From: an uncultured Selenomonadales bacterium
GTDB lineage: Bacteria; Bacillota; Negativicutes; Selenomonadales; Selenomonadaceae
Direction of reading: 5' to 3'
Assembly: GCA_937877565.1 (NCBI GenBank)
Contig: CALFJB010000107.1
Coordinates: 1 to 29,681, forward strand
Length of the DNA: 29,681 nucleotides
The notes under the pieces were generated by a model that saw only the letters and a list, made by a program, of their open reading frames with translations, was not told where the DNA came from and made no database searches. How positions within the stretch are numbered: the stretch's first letter is position 1; every line of letters starts with the position of its first letter. This document shows positions 1 to 13,400 of the stretch, one piece after another. A program made the translations under genes and the position numbers.

Positions 1-11
1 TTTAACCTTTT

Positions 12-42
12 ACGGCGGGAATTTTCCTGCCGTTTTTTTTTT
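12..42 (+). terminator. Rho-independent terminator of an upstream plus-strand gene
   Basis: A 9-bp stem (ACGGCGGGA at 12-20 against TCCTGCCGT at 25-33, with one G-T pair) and a 4-base loop are followed by a run of ten T. The T run lies on the right only, so it ends a gene that lies to the left of the window on the plus strand. This separates mtlD from whatever precedes it. Confidence 0.85.
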
Positions 43-55
43 GTTGAAAAAAATT

Positions 56-84
56 TTGCGTTTCAACTGATTCTAATTTATAAT
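56..84 (+). promoter_or_regulatory. Promoter of mtlD
   Basis: A perfect -10 box TATAAT at 79-84 is preceded, after exactly 17 bases, by TTGCGT at 56-61 (three of six matches to TTGACA). It lies between the upstream terminator and the mtlD ribosome site (GGAGG at 105-109). No operator was recognised. Confidence 0.55.
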
Positions 85-116
85 TTGGTAGAAATTTTTT
101 TACTGGAGGTTTTAAA

Positions 117-1259
117 ATGAAAAATGCAGTACACTTTGGCGCAGGAAATATCGGGCGCGGCTTTATAGGTTTACTTTTGAGCAAAGCGGGTTATCACGTA
201 ACTTTCATTGATGTTATTGATTCTCTGGTTGACGATATTAACAATCAAAAAAAATACAACGTGCAAATTGCGGGTAAATCTGAAAAAATTTTGGTTGAAA
301 ATATTTCGGCGATTGACAGCGACAGGGATGATGTTGCTGTTGATGCAGTTGTTGACGCGGTTGCCAACGCTGATATTATTACAACTGCCATTGGTCCCAA
401 CAATTTAAAATTTATCGCTGAAAACCTCGCGCAGGGCTTGAAACTTCGCCTTGAAAAAAATAAATCGCCGCTGAATATTATTGCCTGCGAAAATATGTTT
501 GGCAGTTCAACCACGTTGAAAAATTTCATTTACGCTAAACTTTCCGACGAAATGAAAAATGAGCTTGACAGGCTTGTAGGTTTTCCAGATGCTGCGGTTG
601 ATAGAATTGTTCCGAATCAACCTTACGGCGAAAAACTTTTGGTAACGGTCGAAGAATACGCGGAATGGGATGTTGATTCAAAACAAGTTGTAGGAGATTT
701 ATCGCACATTCAAGGCTTGAATTTGGTTGACAATCTGAACGCTTACATTGACAGAAAAATTTTTACCGTCAACACCGGACACGCCGCAATAGCTTACCTT
801 GCCTATCAGCGCGGTATTAACGATATTTCAAACGCTTTAAGAGTGCCGGAAATTTTGGAAACTGCCCGCGACGTTTGGGCTGAAACTTCAATACTTTTGA
901 CGACGAAATATAAATTTGCGCCCGCCGCTCATCGCCATTACGTTGAAGAAGTTGAAAAACGTTTTTCAAATCCCTATCTTTCAGATGAAGTTATAAGAGT
1001 CGGCAGAAATCCCAAACGCAAACTTTCGCCCAATGACAGAATTATTTATCCTGCGAATCAGCTTGCGTTGCACGACGTAAACCCTGAAGCATTGGGCAAA
1101 GTTGCCGCCGCCGCCTTTAAGTTTGATTTTGATGCAGATACAGAAGCAGTTGAAATTCAGAATTATATTTTGGCTAACGGTATTGACGCCGCAATTTCTC
1201 ACTTTACCGGCGTAAATCCCGGCTCCAAACTTTTCTATATCATTAAAAAGAATTTCTAA
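117..1259 (+). CDS. mtlD: Mannitol-1-phosphate 5-dehydrogenase
   Basis: This cytoplasmic enzyme interconverts mannitol 1-phosphate and fructose 6-phosphate with NAD(H), the step after PTS uptake of mannitol. The protein has 380 residues; the E. coli enzyme has 382. The N-terminal dinucleotide-binding loop GAGNIGRG is at residues 8-15. The polyol-dehydrogenase catalytic signature K-x4-N-x2-H is intact: Lys214, Asn219 and His222 in KIFTVNTGH. The phrases NIIACEN and AVDRIVP are also typical of the family. The ATG has GGAGG 7 bases upstream. The gene is monocistronic, with its own promoter and terminators on both sides, so the mannitol PTS genes must lie elsewhere. It could also serve mannitol synthesis from fructose 6-phosphate; the sequence does not decide direction. 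Confidence 0.95.
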   Translation: MKNAVHFGAGNIGRGFIGLLLSKAGYHVTFIDVIDSLVDDINNQKKYNVQIAGKSEKILVENISAIDSDRDDVAVDAVVDAVANADIITTAIGPNNLKFIAENLAQGLKLRLEKNKSPLNIIACENMFGSSTTLKNFIYAKLSDEMKNELDRLVGFPDAAVDRIVPNQPYGEKLLVTVEEYAEWDVDSKQVVGDLSHIQGLNLVDNLNAYIDRKIFTVNTGHAAIAYLAYQRGINDISNALRVPEILETARDVWAETSILLTTKYKFAPAAHRHYVEEVEKRFSNPYLSDEVIRVGRNPKRKLSPNDRIIYPANQLALHDVNPEALGKVAAAAFKFDFDADTEAVEIQNYILANGIDAAISHFTGVNPGSKLFYIIKKNF

Positions 1260-1273
1260 AATAAAAATCCTTG

Positions 1274-1297
1274 CCGCTCTTAATGAGCGGTTTTTTT
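1274..1297 (+). terminator. Terminator of mtlD
   Basis: A 6-bp GC-rich stem CCGCTC/GAGCGG (1274-1279 with 1285-1290) and a 5-base loop are followed by seven T. It starts 15 bases after the mtlD stop and insulates the next gene. Confidence 0.85.
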
Positions 1298-1339
1298 ATT
1301 TCACAAACATTAAAATTTCATTAAATTTCTATAACCTAC

Positions 1340-1366
1340 TTGACTTTCGGGGGGGGGTGTTATAAT
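1340..1366 (+). promoter_or_regulatory. Promoter of the giant RTX gene, with poly-G spacer
   Basis: The -35 box TTGACT (1340-1345) and a perfect -10 box TATAAT (1361-1366) are separated by only 15 bases. Nine of these are one uninterrupted run of G. The usual spacing is 17, so this copy should be weaker than a version with one to three more G. The start codon lies 48 bases after the -10 box, with a ribosome site AAAGGGTG at 1399-1406. The arrangement resembles known promoter switches in which a G tract between the two boxes sets expression (for example Neisseria porA). That parallel is established knowledge; its operation here is inference. Confidence 0.7.
1349..1357 (+). repeat. Homopolymer tract G9 in promoter spacer
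   Basis: Nine consecutive G lie in otherwise AT-rich intergenic DNA, exactly between the -35 and -10 boxes of the giant gene. Such tracts slip during replication, so the length may differ between cells. Confidence 0.9.
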
Positions 1367-1413
1367 TATGCTGATATATTGCAGGTAGGATTTTTTTGAA
1401 AGGGTGACGGCTT

Positions 1414-4400
1414 ATGGCAGATAAGAAAAGTGGTTACTTTTCCAATGTCGAAGGTACAACCGGCAACGATTCGTTTGATTACAGTGGGGAACATTCCTCC
1501 ATTCAAACTTATCGTGGTGATGATTATGTTAGTGTAAAAGGAGATTTTAATACAATTTATGGCGGTGCGGGCAATGATTCTATTATTGCTACGGGAAGTT
1601 ATTTTAATACTCTTTATGGTGACGCCGGAAATGATTATATTAAAATTTCCGCTTCAAAAGCGTATTCTGTACTAGCTGACGGCGGTACGGGAGATGATTA
1701 TTTTGAAGTTGAAGGCGGGCTAAATAAACTCACTATAACCGGAGGTGCAGGCAGCGATTCAATTAAAGTAACTTCTTCCACTTCAAATAAAGTTAATTTC
1801 GTAGTTACAGATTTTTCAGCTGAAGATGTTTTTATTGTGGATAATGACGACACCGGCGGCGAGTATCTTACCTACTCTGAAACTTCAAATGGAATTGTCA
1901 TTCAAGACACAGACCCAAATACTTTCAGTGTAACTTTGCAGGGCGTTTCAAATATTTCAGATATTGCCGATGCAAAATATTACTATAAAAACGGCAGTAA
2001 AACTTTGGGCGAAGTTTTCGGAATTTCTGTTTCAGGTAAAAGTATTTCAAATACAATTTCAAGTACTTTAATCACAACAGGTTCAGGCAATGATAATATC
2101 TCAAATGGCAGTTATCCTTCCGGTGGCAGATATGTAACAATTAACGCAGGCGCGGGCGACGATACGATTTATGATTTTGAAGGCGGCGACTACACTTCAA
2201 TTAATGCAGGCGAAGGCAACGATTATATAACAAATCGCGCGTCTCAAATAACGATTGTTGGCGGCAAAGGTAACGATACTATTTTAAATTCAGAATGGAG
2301 CAGCGGCGTTTTAATCCAATACAACAACGGCGACGGCAACGATTATATTTCCGGCACTTTAGATTCAAATGATACAATTCAAATTACCGGCTCAACTTAT
2401 ACTACAACGACAAGCAGCAGTAATTTAATTATTGGCGTCGGCAGTGGTTCATTAACTGTTCAAGGCGGCGCAAATAGCGGCGTGAATATTGTTGGAACTC
2501 TAAGCGGCGGCAATTCCAATTCACTTTATATCAAAGGAACAAGCGGCGCAGATTCGATCAATAACACTTTAGACAATGCAACAATCGACGCGCTTGCAGG
2601 TAATGACTCAATCGATAATAGCGGTTCAAGTGTTAAAATTGACGCGGGCGCAGGTAGCGACTATATCATTTTTGGCGGCGAAAATGTAACAACTGACGGC
2701 GGCGACGATGATGATACCATTGACAATAGAGGCCTTCATAATTTAGTTTTGGGCGGCAAAGGCAATGACACTATCGATAATTACGGCAGTAACGTAACAA
2801 TCGATGGCGGCGCAGGTAACGATTCTATTGGAAATATTACTTGGACTGGAAACGGCGAAAATGTTTCTATAAATGGCGGTGACGGAAATGACAGAATCAA
2901 CACCGGCGACGGTCAAAATATAACGGTAGATGGCGGCGCAGGTGATGATTATATTGACAATGGCGGCGCAAATGATTTAATCAACGGCGGCGAAGGTAAC
3001 GATACTATTTGGAATGGCAGTCAGTATGATTCAACACTCAATGGCGGTGTCGGTAATGATTTAATTTTCAATTACGGCGGTTCAAATGCTACAGTTGACG
3101 GCGGGGAAGGAAAAGATACTCTGCGAATTGACGGCGGCTATAATATTTCAATGAACGGCGGCGCGGGTGATGATACACTTGAAAACTGGGGAGATAATTC
3201 TGAACAAATAACGCTCAACGGCGGTGCAGGTAATGACTACTTCGATAACGACCATGATTTTGCAACGCTTATTGGCGGCGAAGGCAACGATACTTTTGAC
3301 GTATGTGGTAATAATGTTTTGATTGATGGCGGCGTTGGTAAAGATTCTCTTAGAACAACCGGCAACCTTACTGAAAGTTCAATTAACACCGGCGCAGATG
3401 ATGACGTTATTAAACTTGACGACGCGCAAAATAACACGATTAACGCGGGTACAGGCAATGACGTTGTTTCACTTTCAAGCAACGCTACAGGCAATTTGAT
3501 TCAATACACCGCAGGCGAAGGTAACGATACTATTTACGGGCTTGACGAAAATAACACGTTGCAAATTATTGGCGGCGAAATTGGTAGCTATTCAATCAGC
3601 GGGCAAGATGTTTATTTGTCTGTAGGTACAAACAATATTTTACTGAAAAATGTTGCCAAGAAAAATCTCAACTTCATAGTTAATGGAAAAATTGCCAACA
3701 GAATTTTTGGCTCGGCTTACGCTGACAGTATCGAAAATTCTGTTTCCGATGCAATGATAGACGCGGGCGCAGGTAATGACTCAATTACAAATAACGGCGC
3801 AAATACTACGATAGACGCGGGCGCGGGCAATGATCTTATACATAACAATGAGCTTAATTCTAATGTTTCAATTAACGCAGGAGTCGGCAACGATACAATT
3901 TCTAATGGCAGCCTTTTCAATAGTTCTGCCGGTGCATATGCAACACTGATTGGCGGCGCAGGCAATGATTCAATTTATAACATAGGTGAATCTGCAACTA
4001 TTAATGGCGGCGATGGTGCAGACACTATCATGAATAATGGCGGTCAATCTGATGGTCACCTCACTTCTATTGATGCAGGTAGTGGAAACGATGTTATTAC
4101 AAATCGTGCGGACAAGGTTACAATTTCTGGCAGCGCAGGCAACGATTCTATTACAAATGGCGGAGATAGTGTAAAAGTTGATGGCGGCGAAGGTAATGAT
4201 TATATTCATGTTCCGGCAACTCAAGGACCGTCAAAACTAAAAGATAATGGTCGTGTTAGTGGCAATGACATTACAATCAATGGCGGTTCTGGCAAAGACA
4301 CAATTTATACTTCATATTTTGAAAGAAATTCTGTTGATGGCGGAGACGATGATGATTTTATTAGTAACAAAGCTAATAATTCAACAATAAATGGAGGTGC

Positions 4401-7400
4401 TGGCAATGACACAATAGACAACACGGGTAAAAATGTTTCAATTTCCGGCGGTGCCGGTAATGATAAAATTACAAACAGAGGAAGTAAAACAACTATTGAA
4501 AGTGGCATGGGGGCTGATACTATGGATAATTATGAAAACGACGTTGAACTTAATGGCGGCAGCGGTGATGATGAAATTACCAACAGCGGCGATTACGTCA
4601 CAATTAGAGCCGAAGACGGCAACGACCATATTTATAACACCGGTGCTGAAGTAGTAATCGACGCAGGCGACGGCGACGATACTATTGAAAATGACAGCTC
4701 TTGGAGCGAAGCAACTGTATCAGGCGGCGAAGGCTATGATTTGTTTATTTTCAGCGGCGGAACTCTCAAAATTGAAGATTATGAATATGGCGACACAATC
4801 CAAATTAATGTAGATTATACTAATATTCGTTGGGAATATGACGAAGGAATAACCATTTTACTTGACGACGGCGACAGCGGCAGAATCGTTATTCTTAATG
4901 GCGAAGAGTTTGCGTCAGATTCAGGAAACCTTGATATTGATTTGGTAGATTCTGAAGGCGAAAGAATTATAATTTTGCCTAATGGGTTGGAATGGGACGG
5001 CGAAGTTCTTCACATATATGAAAACTACGAAGCCGGCGAAGAAGAACTTAGCTTTACTTATTTAAGCGGACTTTTGGGCGAAACTGATGGACCAATTACC
5101 AATATTGACGCGTCAGAGTACGACGGCTATTTAAATGTTGCATTTGATGATTGGTACAATGACTACAACATAACTCTTGGCGGCGGCGAATCTAATTTTC
5201 ACGGTACATACTATTCTGAAGTTAATGTAGCTTATGGCGGCGGCTATTTTTACATTGACGAAATTAACGAAGGTTTCAATATTCATCTTACATTTGAACC
5301 TGAAGAAAAACGCTACGAATTTGACGGCGATACACTTTACTTAAATTTGGGCGAAGGAACTATTGCAATTGGCAACGGCAAAGATTGGGTTTCAGATAAC
5401 GGACAACTCAATATTAATGTATATAATGAATACGGCGATAGAGTTGAATTTAACAATTTGCCTGACGGTTTGGAATGGGACGGCGAAACTCTTTATGTAT
5501 ATCCTTGGTATGAAAATGATTATCTTAGCATTGGTGAAGTAAATGAAAGCTTGTCCGGCGGTACAGAAATTACCAATATTGATGCTTCAGGAGCTTCATA
5601 TTTAAACATTGATTTGGATAATGACGCCAATGAATATAATGTAACTGTTGGCGGCGGAAGTGACGGCGGCGGCGGAGAATTTTCAATTTACGGTACTGAT
5701 TTTGACAGACTTAATTTGTACTACGGCGGCGGCTCCCTTTACATTGATGAATTAACTGACGCCTATAACATTCACCTTACATTTAGTCTTGATGAAGAAC
5801 CAAGTTACGTGCTTGGCGATGATATGCTTGAATTAAATTTCGGCGATGACAGAACTATTCAAATTGCTAACGGTTTTGAATGGTTGTCTGAAGATGGCGG
5901 ACTTGCCTTTAATGTATATGATGAATACGGCAACATAATTGAATTTGGCGGCGGCGGCGAAGACCTCTATAAAGAAGGAACTCCCGGCGCAGATACAATT
6001 TATAATGAAAAATCCAACGCCACAATTAACGCGCTTGCCGGTGACGATACTATTTCTAATTATGGCGACAATGTTTCAATCAATGCAGGCGCAGGCAAGG
6101 ATAATATTTACAATGATGCCGAATATGTAACAATCGAAGGCGGCGCAGGCGACGACTACATTAAAAACGACACGATGGATATAGATTATGATGAAGATTT
6201 TGAAGGTAATGTAAATCAAAATCGCGGTCATAATGTTGTTATTGACGCCGGCGATGGCAAAGATACAATTATTAGTTGCGGTGCTACAAACGTTTCAATT
6301 AACGGCGGCGCGGGCGATGATTCTATTACCGGCGATTTACGCGCTCAAACTACAGTTATTGGCGGCAAAGGTAATGATACAATCGATTTAAATTCAAGTT
6401 CCGGCGAAAGATTAATTAAATACGAAACTGGCGACGGCAACGACGTTATTACAGGTTTTACTGAATCAGACCTTTTACAAATTACAAGCGGAAGTATTTC
6501 AGCGTCCGTTGTAAGTAATGGCGATTTAAAATTGACAATCGGTAGCGGTACTGTAACTTTTAAAGATATGGCCGGTAAAACTTTCAGGTATCAGATTGGA
6601 GAAAATGGAAATATTCAAGAAGTTGAAATAAATGATCTGTACAAAGAAGGAACTTCCGGCGCAGATAAAATTTCCAATGAAAAAGACAACGCCACAATTA
6701 ACGCGCTTGCCGGTAACGATACTATTTCAAATACCGGCTCAAGTGTTTCAATAAACGCGGGCGCAGGCAACGATTCAATTTACAATGATTTCACTGATAC
6801 TGATACTTCATCCGGCTATAACGTAACGATTAACGCGGGCGACGGCGCAGATACAATCTTTAATAACTATGGCAATGCTGCTGTTATAAATGGCGGCGCA
6901 GGCAAAGATGTTATCACTGACTATAGTGCAGATTCAACTATTGACGGCGGCGCAGATAACGACACAATCAAAGGTGCTTTTGTTAATAGTTCAGTAAACG
7001 GCGGCGCGGGTAACGACCTTATCAGCGTAGAAAGTAACAGTGCTTGGGAAGGCTTTGAAAGTACAATCGAAGGCGGCGCAGGTAACGATTCAATTTACTT
7101 AAACAATGGCAGTAATATTGTCAGATACGCGTCAGGCGACGGCAAAGATACTATCGTTGGTTTCAGTGAAAATGATTCTATCGAAGTTACAAGCGGCGTT
7201 ATTGGTACTCCTCAACCAAGCGGAAACAATGTTTTAGTTACAATCGGTTCAGGAAGTACCAACGTTATCACTATCAAAGATATTAAAGTTTCTGAAATTT
7301 TAGTTGAAGGAAATACAATTATTTACAATCCGAATCCAAATCCATATCCCGCAACTTTGACAACAGGCGCAGATAATGAAACTTATACTGACGAAGGCGC

Positions 7401-10400
7401 AACTGTTGACGCGGCAAGCGGTAACGACACAATCATAAATGAAGGCGCAAACTCTTCAATTTATGGCAATGCTGGTAATGATTCATTGAAAAATACAGCT
7501 GACAATGTAACACTTGAAGGCGGCGCAGGCAACGATACTTTAATTTCTGAAGGCTCTGAAGGTATTCTTGACGGCGGCGCAGGCGTAGATAAAATTAGTC
7601 TCGGAAGTTCCGCAGTTGGTAATACAGTTATTGGCGGCGCGGGCAACGATTCAATTTATACCAACGGTCAAGGCAATTTGATTCAGTATGCAAGCGGCGA
7701 CGGTAAAGATACTATCATCGGTTTCAGTGAAAATGATTCTATCGAAGTTACAAGCGGTGCTATTGGTACGCCGAAACAGAGTGGCAGTAATGTTTTAATT
7801 ACAATCGGTTCTGGAACGTCGAATGTTATCACTATCAAAGACGTTACAACTTCTGATATTAAAGTTGAAGGCAATATCATTATTTACAGTCCGGCTGAAT
7901 ATCCTGTAACCTTGACAACTGGCGCAGATAAAGAAACTTATACCGACGAAGGCGCAACCGTTGACGCGGCAGGCGGTAACGATACAATTTCAAACGAAGG
8001 TGCAAACTCTTCAATTTATGGCAACGCAGGCAATGATTCATTGAAAAATACAGCTGATTTCGTAACACTTGAAGGCGGCGCAGGTAACGATACTTTAATT
8101 TCTGAAGGCTCTGAAGGTATCCTTGACGGCGGCGCAGGCGTAGATAAAATCAGTCTCGGAAGTTCAGCAGTTGGTAATACCGTTATTGGCGGCGCAGGCA
8201 ACGATTCAATTTATACAAATGGTCAAGGCAATTTAATTCAGTTTGCAACCGGCGACGGCAAAGATACTGTCATTGGTTTCAGTGAAAATGATTCTATCGA
8301 AGTAACAAGCGGGGCTATTGGTACTCCTAAACAAAGCAGCAACAACGTTTTAGTTACAATCGGTTCTGGTACGTCGAATGTTATCACTATCAAAGATGTA
8401 AAAGTTTCTGATATTAAAGTTGAAGATAATTATATTATTTACGCGCCAAATCCATATCCAACAACTTTGACAACAGGCGCAGACAATGAAACTTTTGTTG
8501 ACGAAGGCGCAACCGTTGATGCGGCAGGTGGCAACGACACAATCACAAATGAAGGCGCAAACTCTTCAATTTACGGCAATGCAGGTAATGACGTGCTTAG
8601 CAATACTGCCGACAATGTAACACTTGAAGGCGGCGCAGGTAACGACTCCTTAATAACTGAAGGCTCGAACGGTTTAATTGAAGGCGGCGCAGGTACAGAT
8701 AAGATTTACATTGAAGGTTCTGCAACCGGCAATACAATCAAGGGTGGCGCAGGTAACGATACAATTTATACAAACGGTCAAGGCAACGTAATTCAGTTTG
8801 CAACAGGCGACGGCAAAGACACTATCGAAGGTTTTGGAGAGAATGATATAATCGAAGTTACAAGCGGGGCTATTGGTACTCCTAAACAAAGCGGCAACAA
8901 CGTTTTAGTTACAATCGGTTCAGGTACAGCAAACGTTATCACTATCAAAGATATTACAACTTCTGAAATTTTAGTTGAAGGCAATACTATTATTTACCGT
9001 CCTCCTGTTGAATATCCAACAACTTTGACAACGGGCGCAGATAATGAAACTTACACTGACGAAGGCGCAACCGTAGACGCGGCAGGCGGTAACGATACAA
9101 TTTCAAACGAAGGCGCAAACTCTTCAATTTATGGCAACGCAGGCAACGATTCATTGAAAAATACAGCTGATTTAGTAACGCTTGAAGGCGGCGCAGGTAA
9201 CGACACTTTAATTTCTGAAGGCTCTGAAGGTGTACTTGACGGCGGCGCGGGCGTTGATAAAATTAGTCTCGGAAGTTCAGCAGTTGGTAATATAATTATT
9301 GGCGGCGCGGGCAACGATTCAATTTATACAAACGGTCAAGGCAATTTGATTGAATATGCAACCGGCGACGGTAAAGATACTATCATTGGTTTCAGTGAAA
9401 ATGATTCTATCGAAGTTACAAGCGGCGTTATTGGTACTCCTAAACAGAGTGGAAACAACGTTTTAATTACAATCGGTTCAGGAACGGCGAATGTTATCAC
9501 TATCAAAGACGTCAAGACTTCTGATATTAAAGTTGAAGGTAACTTCATTATTGCAACTCCGCCAAGTCCATATCCATTAACTTTGACAACGAGCGCAGAT
9601 AATGAAACTTACACTGACGAAGGCGCAACCGTTGACGCGGCAGGCGGTAACGACACAATTTCAAATGAAGGCGCAAATTCTTCAATCTATGGTAACGCAG
9701 GTAATGACGTACTTAGCAATACTGCTGCCAATGTAACGCTTGATGGTGGCGCAGGTAACGACACTTTAATTTCTGAAGGCTCGAACGGTTTACTTATCGG
9801 CGGCGCAGGTACAGATAAAATTTACATTGAAGGCGACGCAGCCGGCAATACAATCAAGGGCGGCGCAGCTAACGATACAATTTATACAAACGGTCAAGGC
9901 AACGTGATTCAGTTTGCAACCGGCGACGGCAAAGATACTATCGAAGGTTTTGCTGAAGGCAATGACACAATCGAAGTTACAAGCGGTACTATTGGTACGC
10001 CGAAACAGAGCGGCAACAATGTTTTAATTACAATCGGTTCAGGAAGTACCAACGTTATCACTATTACAGATGTTAAGGCGTCTGATATTGTAGTTAATGG
10101 CAATATGATTACTTATGAAACTTTACCTTTCCCAGCAACTTTGACAACCTCCGCTGACAAAGAAACTTATACCGCTGAAGGCGCAACTGTTGACGCAGAT
10201 AAAGGCAACGATTCTATCACAAGCGAAGGCGATAAATCTTCAATCTATGGCAACGCAGGCAATGACGTGCTGACAAACAGCGGCAGTAATTCCACGATTG
10301 ACGGCGGCGCAGGCGCAGATAAAATTTATATTACCGGCAATGCAACCAATGTAACTGTAATTGGCGGCAAAGACAACGATTTAATTTCTACAAACAACAA

Positions 10401-13400
10401 TGGAAATGTTATTCAATATGCAAGCGGCGACGGCAAAGATACTGTTGAAGGTTTCGGCGAAAATGATTCTATCGAAGTTACAAGCGGAAGTATCAGATCG
10501 TCATCAGACGGAACGGACGGTAGCAGGACTTTCTATATTGGCAGCGGTACAACCAACGCCATAACTATAAAAGACGGCGCAAAATCTATTTCCAAAGACG
10601 GCAAGACGCTTTATTTGGTCGCTGAAGATAATTACATTGTTTACAAAGAAAATGGAAAACATTTCATTTACGACGCTAAGGACAACTTTATTCAACATGA
10701 TGTAGACGAAGCAACTATTGAAGGATTAGCCGGAGCAGATACAATAGAAAGCTTTGGTAAAAGTTCTTCAGTTATGGCGGGCGCAGGCAATGATTCTGTT
10801 TACAACTACGGTCATTCTTCAACAATCAGCGGTGGCGACGGCGTAGATTATATTTACAATGAAGCTAACGGCGTATCGATTGACGGCGGCGCAGGTAATG
10901 ACAGAATTTCGCTCAACGCCTCTGATGAATATTCAATGTCCACAATTTCCGGCGGCAAAGGCAACGATTTTATTTTCAGTGATGGAAATTCTAACCTCTT
11001 TGTATATGCAACCGGTGACGGCAGCGACACTATCGAAAACTTTGGCGAAAAAGATTCTATTCAAATTTCCGGAGTTATCACCAGTCAAGGTAAAGCCGGT
11101 GAAAATTATCAAATCAAAGTTGGTTCCGGCACTATCACAATCAAAGACGCAGCGGAGATGGAATTTGAAGTTGAAAAAGTTGAAAACAACAATGTAGTTC
11201 ATATTGCAACAATACCTATAATAACTGGTTTATCTAAAGCAGATACTCTTGAAAACGATAAAGCGCGTGCAACTATTGACGCACTTGCAGGAAATGACAC
11301 AATTACAAATACCGGTAATGAAGCTTCAATTAACGCCGGCGCAGGCAATGACGTTGTTAAAAATGAAGGCAACAGCGTAATTATCGAAGGCGAAGCAGGC
11401 AACGATTCAATCACTTCAAGCGGCAATGAAGTTACAATTAATGCGGGCGCGGGCGCAGATTCAATTAATCTTACCGGCGATTCTAAGAATGTTATCATTG
11501 AATACGCAAGCGGCGACGGTAAAGATACTATCGTTGGCTTTAATGCAACTGATTCAATTATGGTTGATGGCTCTGTTGTCAATTCAGTAACAGGCACGGA
11601 TGGCAGTATAATTTTCCGCATTGACAAAGACAACAACACTAACTCCATAACAATTAAAGACGGCGCGAAGATGAATTGGAAAGTTGACCACGAAGAAAAT
11701 GTTATCGCTGTAAAAGAACGTGAAACAATTCTTGGCGACGCCAAAGCTAATAACCTTTCAAACGAAGAAGACGAAGCATTTATTGACGCGCTTGCAGGTA
11801 ATGATACTGTTGAAAATAGCGGCAACGATGTTACACTGACAGGCGGCGCAGGCAACGATAAAATTACAAATAGCGGCTCCAATTCCTCAATCGACGGCGG
11901 CGCAGGTACTGACACAATCACTTCAAGCGGCAATGAAGTTACAATTAAAGGCGGTGCAGGTAATGATAAAATTACTATCGAAGATGGCGCAGAAAATGTT
12001 GTAATTGAATACGCAAGCGGTGACGGCAAAGATACTGTTGAAGGTTTCAACGAGTCAACAGAAATTTTGATAACTTCAGGAAGTATTACAAACTCTGTAA
12101 CAGCAAGCAATATGAAGGATCAAATTTTCTACATTGGCAGCGGTACAACCAACGCAATTACAATCGTTGACGGCGCAGATATGGAACTTGAAGTTGAAAA
12201 TAATTCCATTCACATTGCCGAAAGACCGATAGTAATTGGTTCAGCGAAAGCAGATAGCCTTCCTAACGATAAAGACCGCGCACTTATTGACGCGCTTGCA
12301 GGTAATGACAAAGTTACAAATACCGGCAATGAAGTTTCAATTTCAGGAGACGCGGGCAACGATTCAATCACTTCAAGCGGTAATGAAGTTACAATTAACG
12401 CGGGCGCGGGCGCAGATTCAATCAATCTTACCGACGATTCTAAGAATGTTGTTATTGAGTACGCGTCAGGCGACGGCAAAGATACAATCGTTGGATTTAA
12501 TGCAACTGATTCAATTATGGTAATCGGCAGCGTTATTGATTCGGCTATTGGAGCTAACAGCAGCAGAATTTTCTACATTGACGATAAAAACAATTACATT
12601 CAAATTGCAGACGGCGCGAACCTGAAATTTGCGATTGAAGATGATATTATTCACATTCAACCGCCTGAAACAATTTCCGGCACGGCGAAGGCTGAAACGC
12701 TTACCAACGATAAAGACGAGGCAGTTATTGACGCGCTTGCAGGTAATGACAAAGTTACAAATTCCGGCGATAATGTTTCAATTAACGGCGGCGCAGGTAA
12801 CGACACAATCACTTCAAGCGGCAACGAAGTTACAATTAAAGGCGGCGCAGGCAACGATAAAATTATTCTTGAGGACGATTCAGAAAATGTTGTAATTGAG
12901 TACGCAACCGGCGAAGGTAAAGACACTATCGAAGGTTTCAACAATTCAACAGAAATTTTGGTAACTGCAGGAAATGTAACCTCTTCAATAGAAAATACTT
13001 CAGACGGTAGCAAGACTTTCTACATTGGCAGCGGTACATCCAACGCAATTACAATCGTTGACGGCGCAGATATGGAAATTGAAGTTGAAAATAATGTAAT
13101 TCACATTGCACCTTTGCCAACTTTGACAGGTTCGGCAAAAGTAGATAATCTTGACAACGATAAAAACCGTGCAATTATTGACGCGCTTGCAGGTAATGAC
13201 AAAGTTACAAATACCGGCAATGAAGTTTCAATTTCCGGCGGTGCAGGTAACGATTCAATCACAAGTAGCGGCGACGAAGTAACAATTAACGGCGGCGCGG
13301 GCGCAGATTCAATCAAACTTACCGACGATTCTAAGAATGTTATCATTGAATACGCTTCAGGCGACGGCAAAGATACAATCGTTGGATTTAATGCAACTGA

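Noticed and set aside
2..184. 60-codon minus-strand frame at the left edge
   Set aside because: It runs across the terminator, promoter and start of mtlD and has no family resemblance.
11199..12110. 303-codon open frame on the minus strand inside the giant gene
   Set aside because: The repeated GGCGG/GATAC-type codons of the RTX array leave an antisense frame free of stops. Its translation is a low-complexity Leu/Pro/Ser repeat with no ribosome site. Many shorter ones at 3237-14466 have the same cause.
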